Assembly (NCBI GenBank): GCA_020635285.1
Contig: JACKAB010000011.1
Span: 45,421 to 109,420 of the forward strand
Direction of reading: 5' to 3'
Length of the DNA stretch: 64,000 nucleotides
From: Ignavibacteriales bacterium
GTDB lineage: Bacteria > Bacteroidota > Ignavibacteria > Ignavibacteriales > Melioribacteraceae
In this document: one piece after another, positions 10,050 to 19,077 of the stretch
Layout of the letters: every line of letters begins with the position of its first letter
Numbering within the stretch: the stretch's first letter is position 1
Notes under the pieces: generated by a model
What the model was told of the DNA's origin: nothing
Seen by the model: the letters and a program-made list of their open reading frames with translations, nothing else
Database searches by the model: none
Position numbers and translations under genes: made by a program

Positions 10050-10985
10050 ATGACAAAATTACTTAGCGGTAAATATCCAATAATCGATTATATAGCAATA
10101 ACAATCGGTGCAGCTTTTATGGCACTTGGAATTGGAGTTTTTTTAGTTGATGCCCAGGTTGTGCCGGGTGGGGTTAGCGGTCTTTCAATGGCTTTACATT
10201 ATTTAAGTGGAAACAAAATACCAATTGGATTAATGATCTGGGTGTTTAACGTTCCCCTTTATTTATGGGGATTAAAAGAACTTGGTAAAAGTTTTGGAAT
10301 AAGAACTTTTTACGGTTTTACTCTGAGTTCGTTTTTTATTGATTTTTTTAGAGGCGATATGCCGGGATTTGAATTTGTCAGACTTCAGGATACTCAAACA
10401 ATAAAAGACTTATTAAACAATGATTTTCTATTTTTGATTTTAATCGGGGCGGCATTATTAGGAATTGGTTTGGGAATAATATTTAAGTTTAAGGGAACAA
10501 CAGCTGGTTCAGATATTATCGCAGCAATCTTACAAAAAAGATATGGAGTGAAACCAGGGCAGGCAATTATGTTTGTCGACTTATTTGTAATTGCATTTGC
10601 CGGTTTTATTATTGAAGTAAAACATTTAGCAGTGGTAAGACCAGCGTTTTCATTAACTCTTTATGCAATATTCCTACTTTTTGTTTCAGCTAGATTAGTT
10701 GATGCAATTATTGACGGATTCGATTATGCCAGAGCTGCTTATATCATTTCTGATAAATTTTTAGAAATTGAAGATGCAATTCAAAATACTTTAAGTAGGG
10801 GAGCCACAGCTTTAAAATCCAGAGGCTTATATCAAAATGTTGAAAGAGAAGTTATTGTTGCCATTGTTACCTTAAAAGAATTAGGAAAACTTCAAGAACT
10901 CATAAGAGATATTGATCCAGATGCTTTTGTGGTAATTAATAATGTTCACGAAGTTTTGGGGAATGGATTTAGGAGGAGGATTTAG
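10050..10985 (+). CDS. YitT-family (DUF161/DUF2179) membrane protein
   Basis: Integral inner-membrane protein of 311 residues from ATG 10050 (an in-frame TTG at 10044 is less likely). About five hydrophobic helices cover the first 220 residues, with the family signature QVVPGGVSGLSMALHY at about 35-50 and FKGTTAGSDIIAAILQKRYG at about 148-168. The C-terminal DUF2179 cytoplasmic domain (about 225-311) has SRGATALKSRGLYQNVEREVIV-type sequence. The transported substrate of this family is not established. A terminator-like hairpin lies in its leader. Confidence 0.9.
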   Translation: MTKLLSGKYPIIDYIAITIGAAFMALGIGVFLVDAQVVPGGVSGLSMALHYLSGNKIPIGLMIWVFNVPLYLWGLKELGKSFGIRTFYGFTLSSFFIDFFRGDMPGFEFVRLQDTQTIKDLLNNDFLFLILIGAALLGIGLGIIFKFKGTTAGSDIIAAILQKRYGVKPGQAIMFVDLFVIAFAGFIIEVKHLAVVRPAFSLTLYAIFLLFVSARLVDAIIDGFDYARAAYIISDKFLEIEDAIQNTLSRGATALKSRGLYQNVEREVIVAIVTLKELGKLQELIRDIDPDAFVVINNVHEVLGNGFRRRI

Positions 10986-11127
10986 TTTCAAAAACATCTT
11001 TATGTAATATTATTTGTAAATCAGTTATTAAACTATGTTTTGTCAATAAAAATTATTTTAGAATACTTTGCTAAATTTTTTTCTAAATTATTGTTTAAAA
11101 TGATTACAAATAAAATTTAAGCACTGC

Positions 11128-14100
11128 ATGACTAGTCATAGAAACAAAAATTCATTGGGAATATTTAAAAAATTTCTCTTATCATTTTTGTTTCTATCAC
11201 TTTTACCACTAACAATTTTTGGCCTTTTAACATTTCTCTCAATCCAATCAACCGGCGACAAAATAATAAGCGATGCTTTTTTAATGGTTGATCTAAAAAC
11301 ACAAAAAACTTTAGAAATCCAGGCATCCTCTGTAGCAAGAAGAGTTGAAAATTTTTTACACAAATGTGAAAATGATTTATTTGACCTTGTTAACAGACCT
11401 ATAAATTCAGAAACATTGCTTTCTTTTTCAAAAAATATTCAGGGCGGAATTTGGGAAAGGTACGGACAAGATGATCAGATTCTTGAAAGGAAATATTTTT
11501 TACCAATTTATAAAGAAATTAGTTTTATTGATCTAAATGGAAATGAAAAAATTAAGATTAAAAATTCTAAAATTGTTGATCAATCAGAATTAAAAAATAT
11601 TGTTAATATCAAAAATACAACATATAAATGCGAAACTTATTTTTCTGAACTTTCCAAATTAAAGAAAGGAGACATTTATTTTTCAAGACTTTATGGATTT
11701 CATGTTTCTATGAAAGAACAATTGAAGAATGCAAATGATCTTATGTTTGCAGTTGATGGTAAAGAGTATGATGGCTTATTTAGGATTGGCAGCATTGTTC
11801 ATGACCGATCTGGAAATAAAATTGGTTATTTACTTTTAGGTTTAGATCATCGTCATCTAATGGAATTTACTCAACATATTTTACCAAACAGTAATGAACA
11901 AACTGTCTTCCCTTCGTATAACTCGGGTGATTATGCTTTTATCTTTGATGATGAAGGATGGATAATTACTCATCCCAAATTTTGGGATATTAAAGGTTAT
12001 GATACAATGGGACATCTTGTTCAGCCATATTCTAAAGATAGTCCCAAGGAATTAATTGATGAAGGAAAAATTCCATTTAACTTATTTTATGCTGGTTTTA
12101 TTCACGAGAATTATCCGGTTGTTGCTAATAATATTTTGAACAAAGAAATTTCTTCTGTTATAACAACTAATGTTGGCGGAATTAAAAAAATAATGGCATT
12201 TGCTCCTATCAAATTCTCTAAAAGTGTTTATAAAAAACATGGTGTATTTGGCGGAGTAACCATAGGTTCTGAAATTACAAAATTTCAAATCCCTTCTTAT
12301 AAAATTAGGGATGATATTAGCGCTGCTCTTCATTTCATTATCCGTAATATTTTATTATTTATTCTGGGCACTTTTATAATTGCAGTTATTGCATCCTGGT
12401 TTATCTCAAGGCATTTTACAAATCCAATAATTAAGTTAACACAATTCGCACAAATTGTTGCAGAAGGTGAACTGGACCATTCAATTACTTCCAATCGGGT
12501 TGATGAAATTGGAATTTTAACGGATTCATTTAATAAAATGACATCTGAAATAAAAAAGGGTCGAAATCAAATTTTATTTTCTTATCGTGAACTCCAGGAC
12601 TCTGAAAAAAATATTGCTAATTATGCCAAAGATTTAGAGTATCAATTAAAAATTTTAAGAAGTATTCAAAATATTGGAAATATTTTAGGCTCCACATTTG
12701 AGTTAAATTCAATATTAAAGTATATACTTCAATCATGTGTTGAAACCGTAAATTTTGATAGAGCCATTCTATATTTAATTGATTCTGAGAATGAAAATTA
12801 TTTAGAATGTAAAGAAATGTATGGTTTTTCTGAAGATGAAGAAAAATCAGCTATCAACTCAAAATATAATATTGAAAATGTTGATTGCATTGAAACAAGA
12901 GTAGTTAAATCTGGAGAAATAATTTTTGTTGATGATTTTGAAAATTATAATGATGCAACTTCTACTGATATTAAAATTAGAAAAATTGCTAAAAGTAATT
13001 CATTCGTTTTTGTTCCACTTAGAGTTAAAGAAAAAATTATTGGAATATTGGGTGCGGATAAATTACGAAGCAAAATGGAAATTACAGAAACGGATATCAA
13101 TTCTTTACAAATACTTGCTAACCAAGCCTCAAGAGTAATTGAAAATACTATGCTATATACGGAAGTGATAAACCAAAGAAATTTTGTGGAAGACATTATT
13201 TCCAATATGATAAATGGTGTAATTTCTACAGATGGAAATGGAAAAATAACTTCAATTAACAAAGCCGCCAAAGACATTCTTAATCTAAAAAGTGAAAAAG
13301 TTATTGGACTTCAGTTCTGGAATTTATTTGTCGATTCGGAAAATCTAATGGCTGATATGAGAAAGTCACTAGCTGAAACTAACATTTATAAAGGATATAA
13401 CGTTGAAATTAATTTAGGCGATAATATCAAGTATATAAATATAAATGCTTCTAGAGTTTATCATAACAATATCCACACTAATTCAATTATTATTTTGGAA
13501 GATGTAACTGAGCGAAAAATAATTGAAGAAGAATTACAGAATGTAAATAGACTAGCATCACTTGGTAAATTCGCTGCCGGCATTGCTCATGAAATTAGAA
13601 ATCCATTAACCGGACTTTCATTATTTTTAGACGATTTGCATGATAATCTAGATTCTAAGAATAAAGGTTATTCACAAATGATCACAACTGCGTTAAGTGA
13701 AATTGAACGATTGGATCACCTTATAAAAGAAATATTGGAATATGCTCTGCCGGTAAAAAGTAATTACCGATTAAGTAATGTAAACGATATTATTAATAGC
13801 ATTATAATTTTAGTTGATAATCAAATTAAAAATTCCAATATAAATCTTTCACTCAACCTGAAAAATGAATTGCCATTAATAAGTGTTGATCCAGAAAAAA
13901 TAAAACAAGCGCTTATTAATATTATTCTGAATTCTATTTATATTATGAACAATGGCGGCAGTTTGATAATTACAACCAAAACGGCTAAATTGAAGTTCAT
14001 CGAACTTATTATTGAAGACACAGGTAAGGGACTGACAAAGGAAGAACTTAAAAATTTATTCGATCCATTTTATACAAATAGAGAAGGTGGAACCGGATTA

Positions 14101-14208
14101 GGATTAGCAATAACTTATTCAATTATTATGGAACATAGTGGAACTGTTCAAGCACTGAATAGGAAGACGAAAGGTGCGAAATTTATCATTAAACTACCAA
14201 TAAAATAA
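11128..14208 (+). CDS. Sensor histidine kinase: Cache-HAMP-GAF-PAS-HisKA-HATPase
   Basis: Membrane sensor kinase of 1026 residues. TM1 lies at about 14-36, a large extracytoplasmic Cache-type domain at about 40-395, TM2 at about 400-422, HAMP at about 423-475 (FTNPIIKLTQFAQIV...EIGILTDSFNKM), GAF at about 520-670 and PAS at about 676-790. The dimerisation domain carries the phospho-acceptor His in AAGIAHEIRNPLTG (about 817), and the ATPase domain shows an N box (ALINIILNSI), DTGKGL and GGTGLGLAI. It ends 2 bases before the sigma-54 activator gene, so the two form a two-component pair. The Cache domain suggests an external small molecule such as an organic acid as signal. No Shine-Dalgarno is clear; the start codon sits inside the palindrome ATGACTAGTCAT. 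Confidence 0.92.
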   Translation: MTSHRNKNSLGIFKKFLLSFLFLSLLPLTIFGLLTFLSIQSTGDKIISDAFLMVDLKTQKTLEIQASSVARRVENFLHKCENDLFDLVNRPINSETLLSFSKNIQGGIWERYGQDDQILERKYFLPIYKEISFIDLNGNEKIKIKNSKIVDQSELKNIVNIKNTTYKCETYFSELSKLKKGDIYFSRLYGFHVSMKEQLKNANDLMFAVDGKEYDGLFRIGSIVHDRSGNKIGYLLLGLDHRHLMEFTQHILPNSNEQTVFPSYNSGDYAFIFDDEGWIITHPKFWDIKGYDTMGHLVQPYSKDSPKELIDEGKIPFNLFYAGFIHENYPVVANNILNKEISSVITTNVGGIKKIMAFAPIKFSKSVYKKHGVFGGVTIGSEITKFQIPSYKIRDDISAALHFIIRNILLFILGTFIIAVIASWFISRHFTNPIIKLTQFAQIVAEGELDHSITSNRVDEIGILTDSFNKMTSEIKKGRNQILFSYRELQDSEKNIANYAKDLEYQLKILRSIQNIGNILGSTFELNSILKYILQSCVETVNFDRAILYLIDSENENYLECKEMYGFSEDEEKSAINSKYNIENVDCIETRVVKSGEIIFVDDFENYNDATSTDIKIRKIAKSNSFVFVPLRVKEKIIGILGADKLRSKMEITETDINSLQILANQASRVIENTMLYTEVINQRNFVEDIISNMINGVISTDGNGKITSINKAAKDILNLKSEKVIGLQFWNLFVDSENLMADMRKSLAETNIYKGYNVEINLGDNIKYININASRVYHNNIHTNSIIILEDVTERKIIEEELQNVNRLASLGKFAAGIAHEIRNPLTGLSLFLDDLHDNLDSKNKGYSQMITTALSEIERLDHLIKEILEYALPVKSNYRLSNVNDIINSIIILVDNQIKNSNINLSLNLKNELPLISVDPEKIKQALINIILNSIYIMNNGGSLIITTKTAKLKFIELIIEDTGKGLTKEELKNLFDPFYTNREGGTGLGLAITYSIIMEHSGTVQALNRKTKGAKFIIKLPIK

Positions 14209-14210
14209 TT

Positions 14211-15599
14211 ATGGGAAAAAGAATTTTAGTTATAGATGATGAAGAATTCATCAGAATGAATTTGAAAAATATTTTTGATAGTGAGGGATACGCAGTTGAT
14301 CTGAAAGAAAATGGAACCAAAGGATTAGATGCTCTTACCCAAAATGAATATGATCTTGCTTTCTTAGATATTAACTTACCGGATATTAATGGTCTGGAAA
14401 TTTTAAAACAAATTAAAACAGAACAACCTGAACTTTTAGTAATAATAATTACTGGCTTTTCTTCAGTTGAATCAGCTGTTGATGCATTAAAATTAGGTGC
14501 ATATGATTATATAAAAAAGCCTTTTAAAGCCGATGCAATTAAGTTGATTACCAAACTCGCATTAGAAACTCAACAGCTAAAACAAAAAGTAAAAAAATTA
14601 GAAGTTAGACAAAAATCCCCTTTGGGTATAGATTCAATAGTAGGTGAAAGCGAGCAAGTATTACATCTTAAAACATTAATCACAGAATATGCAAAGCATG
14701 ATGCTACAACAGTTTTAATAACCGGAGAAAGTGGAACTGGCAAGGAACTTATAGCATCTTCAATTCATTCTTTAAGTCCCAGAGCAGCAAAACCTTATAT
14801 CGAAATAAATTGCGCATCAATACCAGAACAATTATTGGAAAGCGAATTATTTGGATTTGAAAGAGGAGCTTTCACTGATGCCAAAGAAAGAAAAATTGGT
14901 TTGTTTGAAGCTGCAAATGGAGGCACCATATTTTTAGATGAAATAGGTGAACTTAGTCTTGGGCTTCAAGCAAAATTATTAAGAGTAATTGAAAACAATA
15001 AAATAAGAAGATTAGGCAGTAATAAGGATTTGGATAATGATATAAGAATAATTTCAGCTACTAATAAGGATTTAAAAAAAGCAATTGACGAAAAAGAATT
15101 CAGGAAGGATTTATATTACAGATTGAATGTGTTAAGAATAAATGTTCCTTCTTTAAGAGAAAGAGGGAATGATATTTTATTGTTAGCTAATTATTTTCTT
15201 AACATATTCCGCCAAAAATTTGGAAAAGATATAATTGGCTTTGACAAGGAAGCAGAAAGTACTCTATTAAATTATGGTTGGCCGGGCAATGTTAGAGAAC
15301 TAAAAAATGTTATGGAACGAACTTGTATTCTTCAAAAAGAAAAAATTATTCTGAAAAAAAATTTGGCAGTTGATTCCTTGATGAATATGAAGAAGGACTC
15401 ATTCCTAAATGAAGAAGATCTAAATTTTGAATTAAAATCTTATGATGAAATTCTCAGCGATATAGAAGTTAAATTAATTAATAAAGCACTTGCGTTATCT
15501 AATATGAATGTAAGCGAAACGGCAAGATTATTAAAAATACCGAGAGAAACATTAAGATATAAGATCGCTAAGTTTAATTTAAGTCCCCAATCTGATTAA
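14211..15599 (+). CDS. NtrC-family sigma-54-dependent response regulator
   Basis: 462 residues. The receiver domain (about 3-118) has phospho-acceptor Asp53 in AFLDINLPD and the Lys of IKKPF. The AAA+ sigma-54 interaction domain (about 140-370) has Walker A GESGTGKE, the sigma-54-contacting loop FERGAFTDA (a GAFTDA variant of GAFTGA), Walker B IFLDEIGEL and the arginine-finger region. The C-terminal Fis-type HTH (about 420-460) reads NVSETARLLKIPRETLRYKIAKF. It is activated by the kinase encoded just upstream. It probably opens the sigma-54 promoter at 15728-15742, which drives the Usp-TRAP operon. That link is inferred from proximity and from the promoter match. Confidence 0.93.
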   Translation: MGKRILVIDDEEFIRMNLKNIFDSEGYAVDLKENGTKGLDALTQNEYDLAFLDINLPDINGLEILKQIKTEQPELLVIIITGFSSVESAVDALKLGAYDYIKKPFKADAIKLITKLALETQQLKQKVKKLEVRQKSPLGIDSIVGESEQVLHLKTLITEYAKHDATTVLITGESGTGKELIASSIHSLSPRAAKPYIEINCASIPEQLLESELFGFERGAFTDAKERKIGLFEAANGGTIFLDEIGELSLGLQAKLLRVIENNKIRRLGSNKDLDNDIRIISATNKDLKKAIDEKEFRKDLYYRLNVLRINVPSLRERGNDILLLANYFLNIFRQKFGKDIIGFDKEAESTLLNYGWPGNVRELKNVMERTCILQKEKIILKKNLAVDSLMNMKKDSFLNEEDLNFELKSYDEILSDIEVKLINKALALSNMNVSETARLLKIPRETLRYKIAKFNLSPQSD

Positions 15600-15630
15600 A
15601 ATTCATTTCGCAAGAAAACCTGGTCAATTC

Positions 15631-15651
15631 TCACCAGCTTTGGTGATTTTT
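15631..15651. promoter_or_regulatory. Inverted repeat: terminator or enhancer site
   Basis: TCACCA-GCTT-TGGTGA followed by five T. It lies 32 bases after the activator gene and about 95 bases upstream of the sigma-54 promoter. It could be a short terminator or the upstream binding site of the NtrC-type activator; the distance suits the latter. CTGGT at 15620-15624 adds an overlapping half-site. Confidence 0.5.
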
Positions 15652-15727
15652 CGCCCTGCAATTATTTTATTATTTCCATAAACCACTTAAAACATTACTT
15701 AAAACAATAATTATTTCATTTCTCATT

Positions 15728-15742
15728 TGGCACTACTTTTGC
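15728..15742 (+). promoter_or_regulatory. Sigma-54 (RpoN) promoter
   Basis: TGGCAC-N5-TTGC, with GG at 15729-15730 and GC at 15741-15742, exactly 10 bases apart as the -24/-12 consensus requires. It is 80 bases upstream of the universal stress protein start and directly downstream of an NtrC-family activator gene. Confidence 0.85.
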
Positions 15743-15792
15743 CGTTAACCATTAGAGTGCAAAAAAAATAATTAAATAATATTAAATCAATC

Positions 15793-15810
15793 TTTAATCA
15801 CTAAATAGAA
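15793..15810 (+). promoter_or_regulatory. Leader motif shared with the porin gene
   Basis: TTTAATCACTAAATAGAA lies 13 bases before the Usp start. It matches 17 of 18 bases of the sequence at 19383-19400 in the porin leader, the other end of the same transport locus. Confidence 0.5.
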
Positions 15811-15822
15811 TTAAGGAATAAT

Positions 15823-16299
15823 ATGTTTTCTCCAGAAAGAATATTAGTACCCACAGATTTCTCAGAATGCGGTGGTAATTGTTCAATGCTTGCGGTCAAA
15901 CAAGCAGTTGGTTTAGCTAAGCAGTATAAAAGCAAATTAGTGTTCATGCATGTGATCACTGAAGATTTGTATAGCAAACCTTTCTTTTTTTTAGATGAAG
16001 AAAAAATAAATATTCTAAAAGTAAAAGTACGAGAAGATGCCGAAGAACAAATGGGGAAAATTGTGGATGAATACGCCGCAGATATAAAAAATCAATGCAG
16101 CGTAATTATTAGAGAAGGTAAACCTTATACCGAAATATTAAATGAAGAAAAGGAAAGTGGAGTTGACTTAATTGTAATATCAACCAGAGGAATAAGCGGA
16201 CTGCAAGGTGTTTTCTATGGGAGTGTTACCGAAAAAGTTGTGCGTCATGCTACATGCTCAGTTTTAGTAGTAAGAAAAGTAATTAACCGTGAATCATAA
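15823..16299 (+). CDS. Universal stress protein (UspA family), TRAP-associated
   Basis: 158 residues, a single UspA domain. It has the N-terminal RILVPTDFSE strand, LVFMHVITED and the ATP-binding signature GLQGVFYGSVTEKVVRHATCSVLVV (G-2x-G-9x-G-S type) at about 127-150. It is the first gene after the sigma-54 promoter and is followed by the TRAP solute-binding protein gene 13 bases later, so all three genes are probably one operon. In other bacteria a Usp (TeaD) controls a neighbouring TRAP transporter; an equivalent role here is inference. Ribosome site AAGGA at 15812-15816. Confidence 0.9.
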   Translation: MFSPERILVPTDFSECGGNCSMLAVKQAVGLAKQYKSKLVFMHVITEDLYSKPFFFLDEEKINILKVKVREDAEEQMGKIVDEYAADIKNQCSVIIREGKPYTEILNEEKESGVDLIVISTRGISGLQGVFYGSVTEKVVRHATCSVLVVRKVINRES

Positions 16300-16312
16300 A
16301 AAGGAGTTACAA

Positions 16313-17263
16313 ATGAAAAAACTATCAATCTTTCTTTCATTTATTTTAGGAGTATTTTTAATCGCTCCAGTGAATCTGAATGCCCAGGTTTATAAATTTT
16401 CCGGTGGTCCTTCGGGAGGTACATTTCAATATTATGCAAGCGCTATTTCTACATTAGCAAAAAAGAATAAGATAAACGTTTTAGCTAGTGCATCAGGAGG
16501 TGCAATAGAAAATATTCGCACAGTGAATTCAGGAAAATCAACTTTTGGTGTAACATATTCAGGTAATGTATTTGATGCAGTAAACGGTCATTTAAAAAAT
16601 GATGACAAAAAATATAATGATGTTAAGGCAGTTGCATACTTTTATGGTGCTCCTGGACAAATGATTGTTAAAGCAAAATCCGGAATTAAATCATTGAAAC
16701 AATTAGTGGGAAAAAGAGTTGGAGTTGGTAATGCAGGTTCAGGTGCAGCTGCTAATGCTGAATTAATGCTTACATATCTTGGTCTTTGGGATAAAATAAC
16801 ACCTGAATTTCTTGGATATAGAGGTGCAGCAGATGCATTTAAGAATGGACAACTTGACGCATTTTGGGTTTTTGCTGGATTTCCAAATGCGGCAGTGTTG
16901 GAAGTTGCTCTTCAAGAAGATGTAAATTTATTAAACATTTTTAATGAACTGGATGCTGCAGGTTATTTTGAAAAATATCCATATTTCCAAAAATTAGTAA
17001 TTCCTGCTAAAACTTATAGTGGTCAAGATGAACCTGTAAATTCTTTTCAAGATGCTGCTATTTGGGTAGCTAATAAAGATGTTTCTGCTGATTTAGTTTA
17101 TAAATTATTAACTGCTGTTTATAGTGAAGCGGGTTTAAAATATATGGTTGAAGTTCATAAATCAGCAAAAGAAATGAGCATTGCAGACGGAGTAAAAGGG
17201 ATTGTCACACCTCTACATCCAGGTGCTGAAAAATTTTGGAAAGAAAAAGGTACAATTAAATAA
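16313..17263 (+). CDS. TAXI-family TRAP transporter solute-binding protein
   Basis: Periplasmic binding protein of about 316 residues. I start at ATG 16313 because AAGGAG sits at 16301-16306; an in-frame GTG at 16289 overlapping the Usp gene is unlikely. The signal peptide ends near VNLNAQ. TAXI features are SGGPSGGTFQYYASAI, SGGAIENIRTVNSG, VGVGNAGSGAAANAELML (about 135-155) and GAADAFKNGQLDAFWVFAGFPNAAV. It delivers an organic anion (TAXI proteins commonly take glutamate or dicarboxylates) to the permease encoded next; the ligand is not certain. Confidence 0.93.
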   Translation: MKKLSIFLSFILGVFLIAPVNLNAQVYKFSGGPSGGTFQYYASAISTLAKKNKINVLASASGGAIENIRTVNSGKSTFGVTYSGNVFDAVNGHLKNDDKKYNDVKAVAYFYGAPGQMIVKAKSGIKSLKQLVGKRVGVGNAGSGAAANAELMLTYLGLWDKITPEFLGYRGAADAFKNGQLDAFWVFAGFPNAAVLEVALQEDVNLLNIFNELDAAGYFEKYPYFQKLVIPAKTYSGQDEPVNSFQDAAIWVANKDVSADLVYKLLTAVYSEAGLKYMVEVHKSAKEMSIADGVKGIVTPLHPGAEKFWKEKGTIK

Positions 17264-17278
17264 AACCATTATTCATTT

Positions 17279-17315
17279 GCCCATTCTTAATTTTGTTTTT
17301 CTTGGCAGAATGGGC
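17279..17315 (+). terminator. Intercistronic hairpin between binding protein and permease
   Basis: Perfect 9-bp stem GCCCATTCT / AGAATGGGC with a 19-base loop, followed by TTAATCTT rather than a strong T-run. It may partly terminate transcription or protect upstream mRNA, keeping the binding protein more abundant than the permease. Confidence 0.5.
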
Positions 17316-17346
17316 TTAATCTTAATTGCATAGGTTGGAGCTTGTA

Positions 17347-19077
17347 ATGTACGATTCTCTGAATAAATATGAAAAAATAGTATTTTCATTTTTGGCAGTA
17401 TTTTTAGTTTTATTCTATGCCGGTTCTGCTGTTTGGATTCCTGCCGCTACTGAATACCACAGAGGTGTATATGTTCTGATAACATATATTCTTGTCCTAA
17501 TGATTTATAAATCTAAGCACCCTGTGTTTCGTGTTTTTGATTACCTTTTAATGGTTATTGCCGCGGTCACTGTAATCTATTGGATCGCAAATTTTGAAGC
17601 GATAACATATAGAGCAGGAGCCGAAACTGAAATTGATCAAATGGTTGCTATCTTCGGCGTTTTATTGGGAATTGAAATAGCAAGACGTGCTGTTGGAACT
17701 GTATTTGTGATCATTGGAGTTGTGCTTTTATTATATGGTGTTTACGGTCAATATATGCCTGATTTAATAGCTCATCCCGGCGATTCTTTCTCTGGTGTTT
17801 GCACAACCATTTTCTTTAAAGAGGATGGAGTATTTGGAATAATGGCAAATGTTTTAGCAACCTATGTTCTGTTATTTGTTTTATTTGGAGCATTTCTGGA
17901 GCAATCAGGTGCACAAAAATTCTTTATTGATTTTCCAATGGCAACTGTTGGACATAAAACGGGTGGTCCAGCAAAAGTGGCTGTCATTGCTTCAGCGATG
18001 TTTGGTTCTATTTCTGGGAGTGCAATTGCAAACACCGTTTCAACAGGAGCTTTTACAATTCCTTTAATGAAAAAAGCCGGCTTCAGACCTCATATTGCCG
18101 GTGCTATTGAACCGGCAGCTTCAATAGGGGGTATGTTTATGCCTCCAATTATGGGAGCCGGTGGGTTTATCATGGCAGAACTGACTGGAGTTTCATATTC
18201 TTGGATAATGCTCGTTGCGATTTTTCCAGCATTAATGTATTTCTTTAGTGTTTTTGTTATGGTACACTTTGAAGCAAAGTATCATAACATTAAGGGAATA
18301 AAAAGTGAACAATCAGGCTGGCAAATTTTTAAAACAGAATGGTATTATATTACTCCGTTGCTAATCATTACAATATTTATGTTGGTTGGCTATTCAGCTG
18401 GATTTGCAGCAGTTTTGGGAATAGTTTCTTGTGTTGTTGTTAGCTGGTTTAAGAAAGATACAAGAATAGGGATAAATGAATTTATTAATGCGGCAAGAAT
18501 GGGCACTGAGGCGAGTCTTAAAATTGGGGCAACAGTTGGAATTATTGGAATTATAATTGCAATGTTAACCTACAGCGGACTTATTTTAACATTCGCTGAT
18601 ATTGTTATTGAACTAGCCGCCGGAAGTTTACCATTAACAATTTTATATATAGCATTAGCTTCTTTGGTATTAGGAATGGGTGTCCCAGTAACTGCAGCAT
18701 ACTTAATTACCGCTGTTGTTGCTGTACCTGCTCTCACTCATTTAGGCGTTAATGTAATTGCGGCTCACATGATTGTTTATTGGTTATCTCAAGATTCAAA
18801 TATTTCGCCACCAGTTTGTATTGCTGCATTTGCAGGGGCAACAATTGCGAAAGCGAATATGTGGAGAACGGCTTTCTCTGCATTTAAGTTTGCAAAGTTT
18901 TTATACGTTGGTCCTTTTCTTTTCGGGTACGTTCCAGAATTTACTTTGAATGGTGATGTACTTGATATAGTTAAAATGTTCGGACTTATCATTGTTGGTA
19001 ATTTTATTATCTCATATATTTTAAGTTTTGCTTGGTGGAAGGTTGTAAGAGAAAAATTGTTTCCAAAAACAGCATAA
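17347..19077 (+). CDS. TRAP transporter fused permease (DctQM type, TAXI subfamily)
   Basis: Sodium- or proton-coupled secondary transporter membrane subunit, about 576 residues with some 15-16 hydrophobic helices. The N-terminal four-helix DctQ-like part is fused to the DctM-like part. Signatures include FGSISGSAIANTVSTGAFTIP (about 217-237), EPAASIGGMFMPPIMGAGGF (about 252-271) and SLVLGMGVPVTAAYLI. The start is ATG 17347, preceded by GGTTGGAG; an in-frame TTG at 17326 lies inside the leader. It works with the TAXI protein encoded just upstream and is probably under the same sigma-54 promoter. Confidence 0.93.
   Translation: MYDSLNKYEKIVFSFLAVFLVLFYAGSAVWIPAATEYHRGVYVLITYILVLMIYKSKHPVFRVFDYLLMVIAAVTVIYWIANFEAITYRAGAETEIDQMVAIFGVLLGIEIARRAVGTVFVIIGVVLLLYGVYGQYMPDLIAHPGDSFSGVCTTIFFKEDGVFGIMANVLATYVLLFVLFGAFLEQSGAQKFFIDFPMATVGHKTGGPAKVAVIASAMFGSISGSAIANTVSTGAFTIPLMKKAGFRPHIAGAIEPAASIGGMFMPPIMGAGGFIMAELTGVSYSWIMLVAIFPALMYFFSVFVMVHFEAKYHNIKGIKSEQSGWQIFKTEWYYITPLLIITIFMLVGYSAGFAAVLGIVSCVVVSWFKKDTRIGINEFINAARMGTEASLKIGATVGIIGIIIAMLTYSGLILTFADIVIELAAGSLPLTILYIALASLVLGMGVPVTAAYLITAVVAVPALTHLGVNVIAAHMIVYWLSQDSNISPPVCIAAFAGATIAKANMWRTAFSAFKFAKFLYVGPFLFGYVPEFTLNGDVLDIVKMFGLIIVGNFIISYILSFAWWKVVREKLFPKTA

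Noticed and set aside
12945..13277. 110-codon minus-strand frame inside the sensor kinase
   Set aside because: Overlaps the GAF/PAS coding region of an intact kinase gene; shadow frame.
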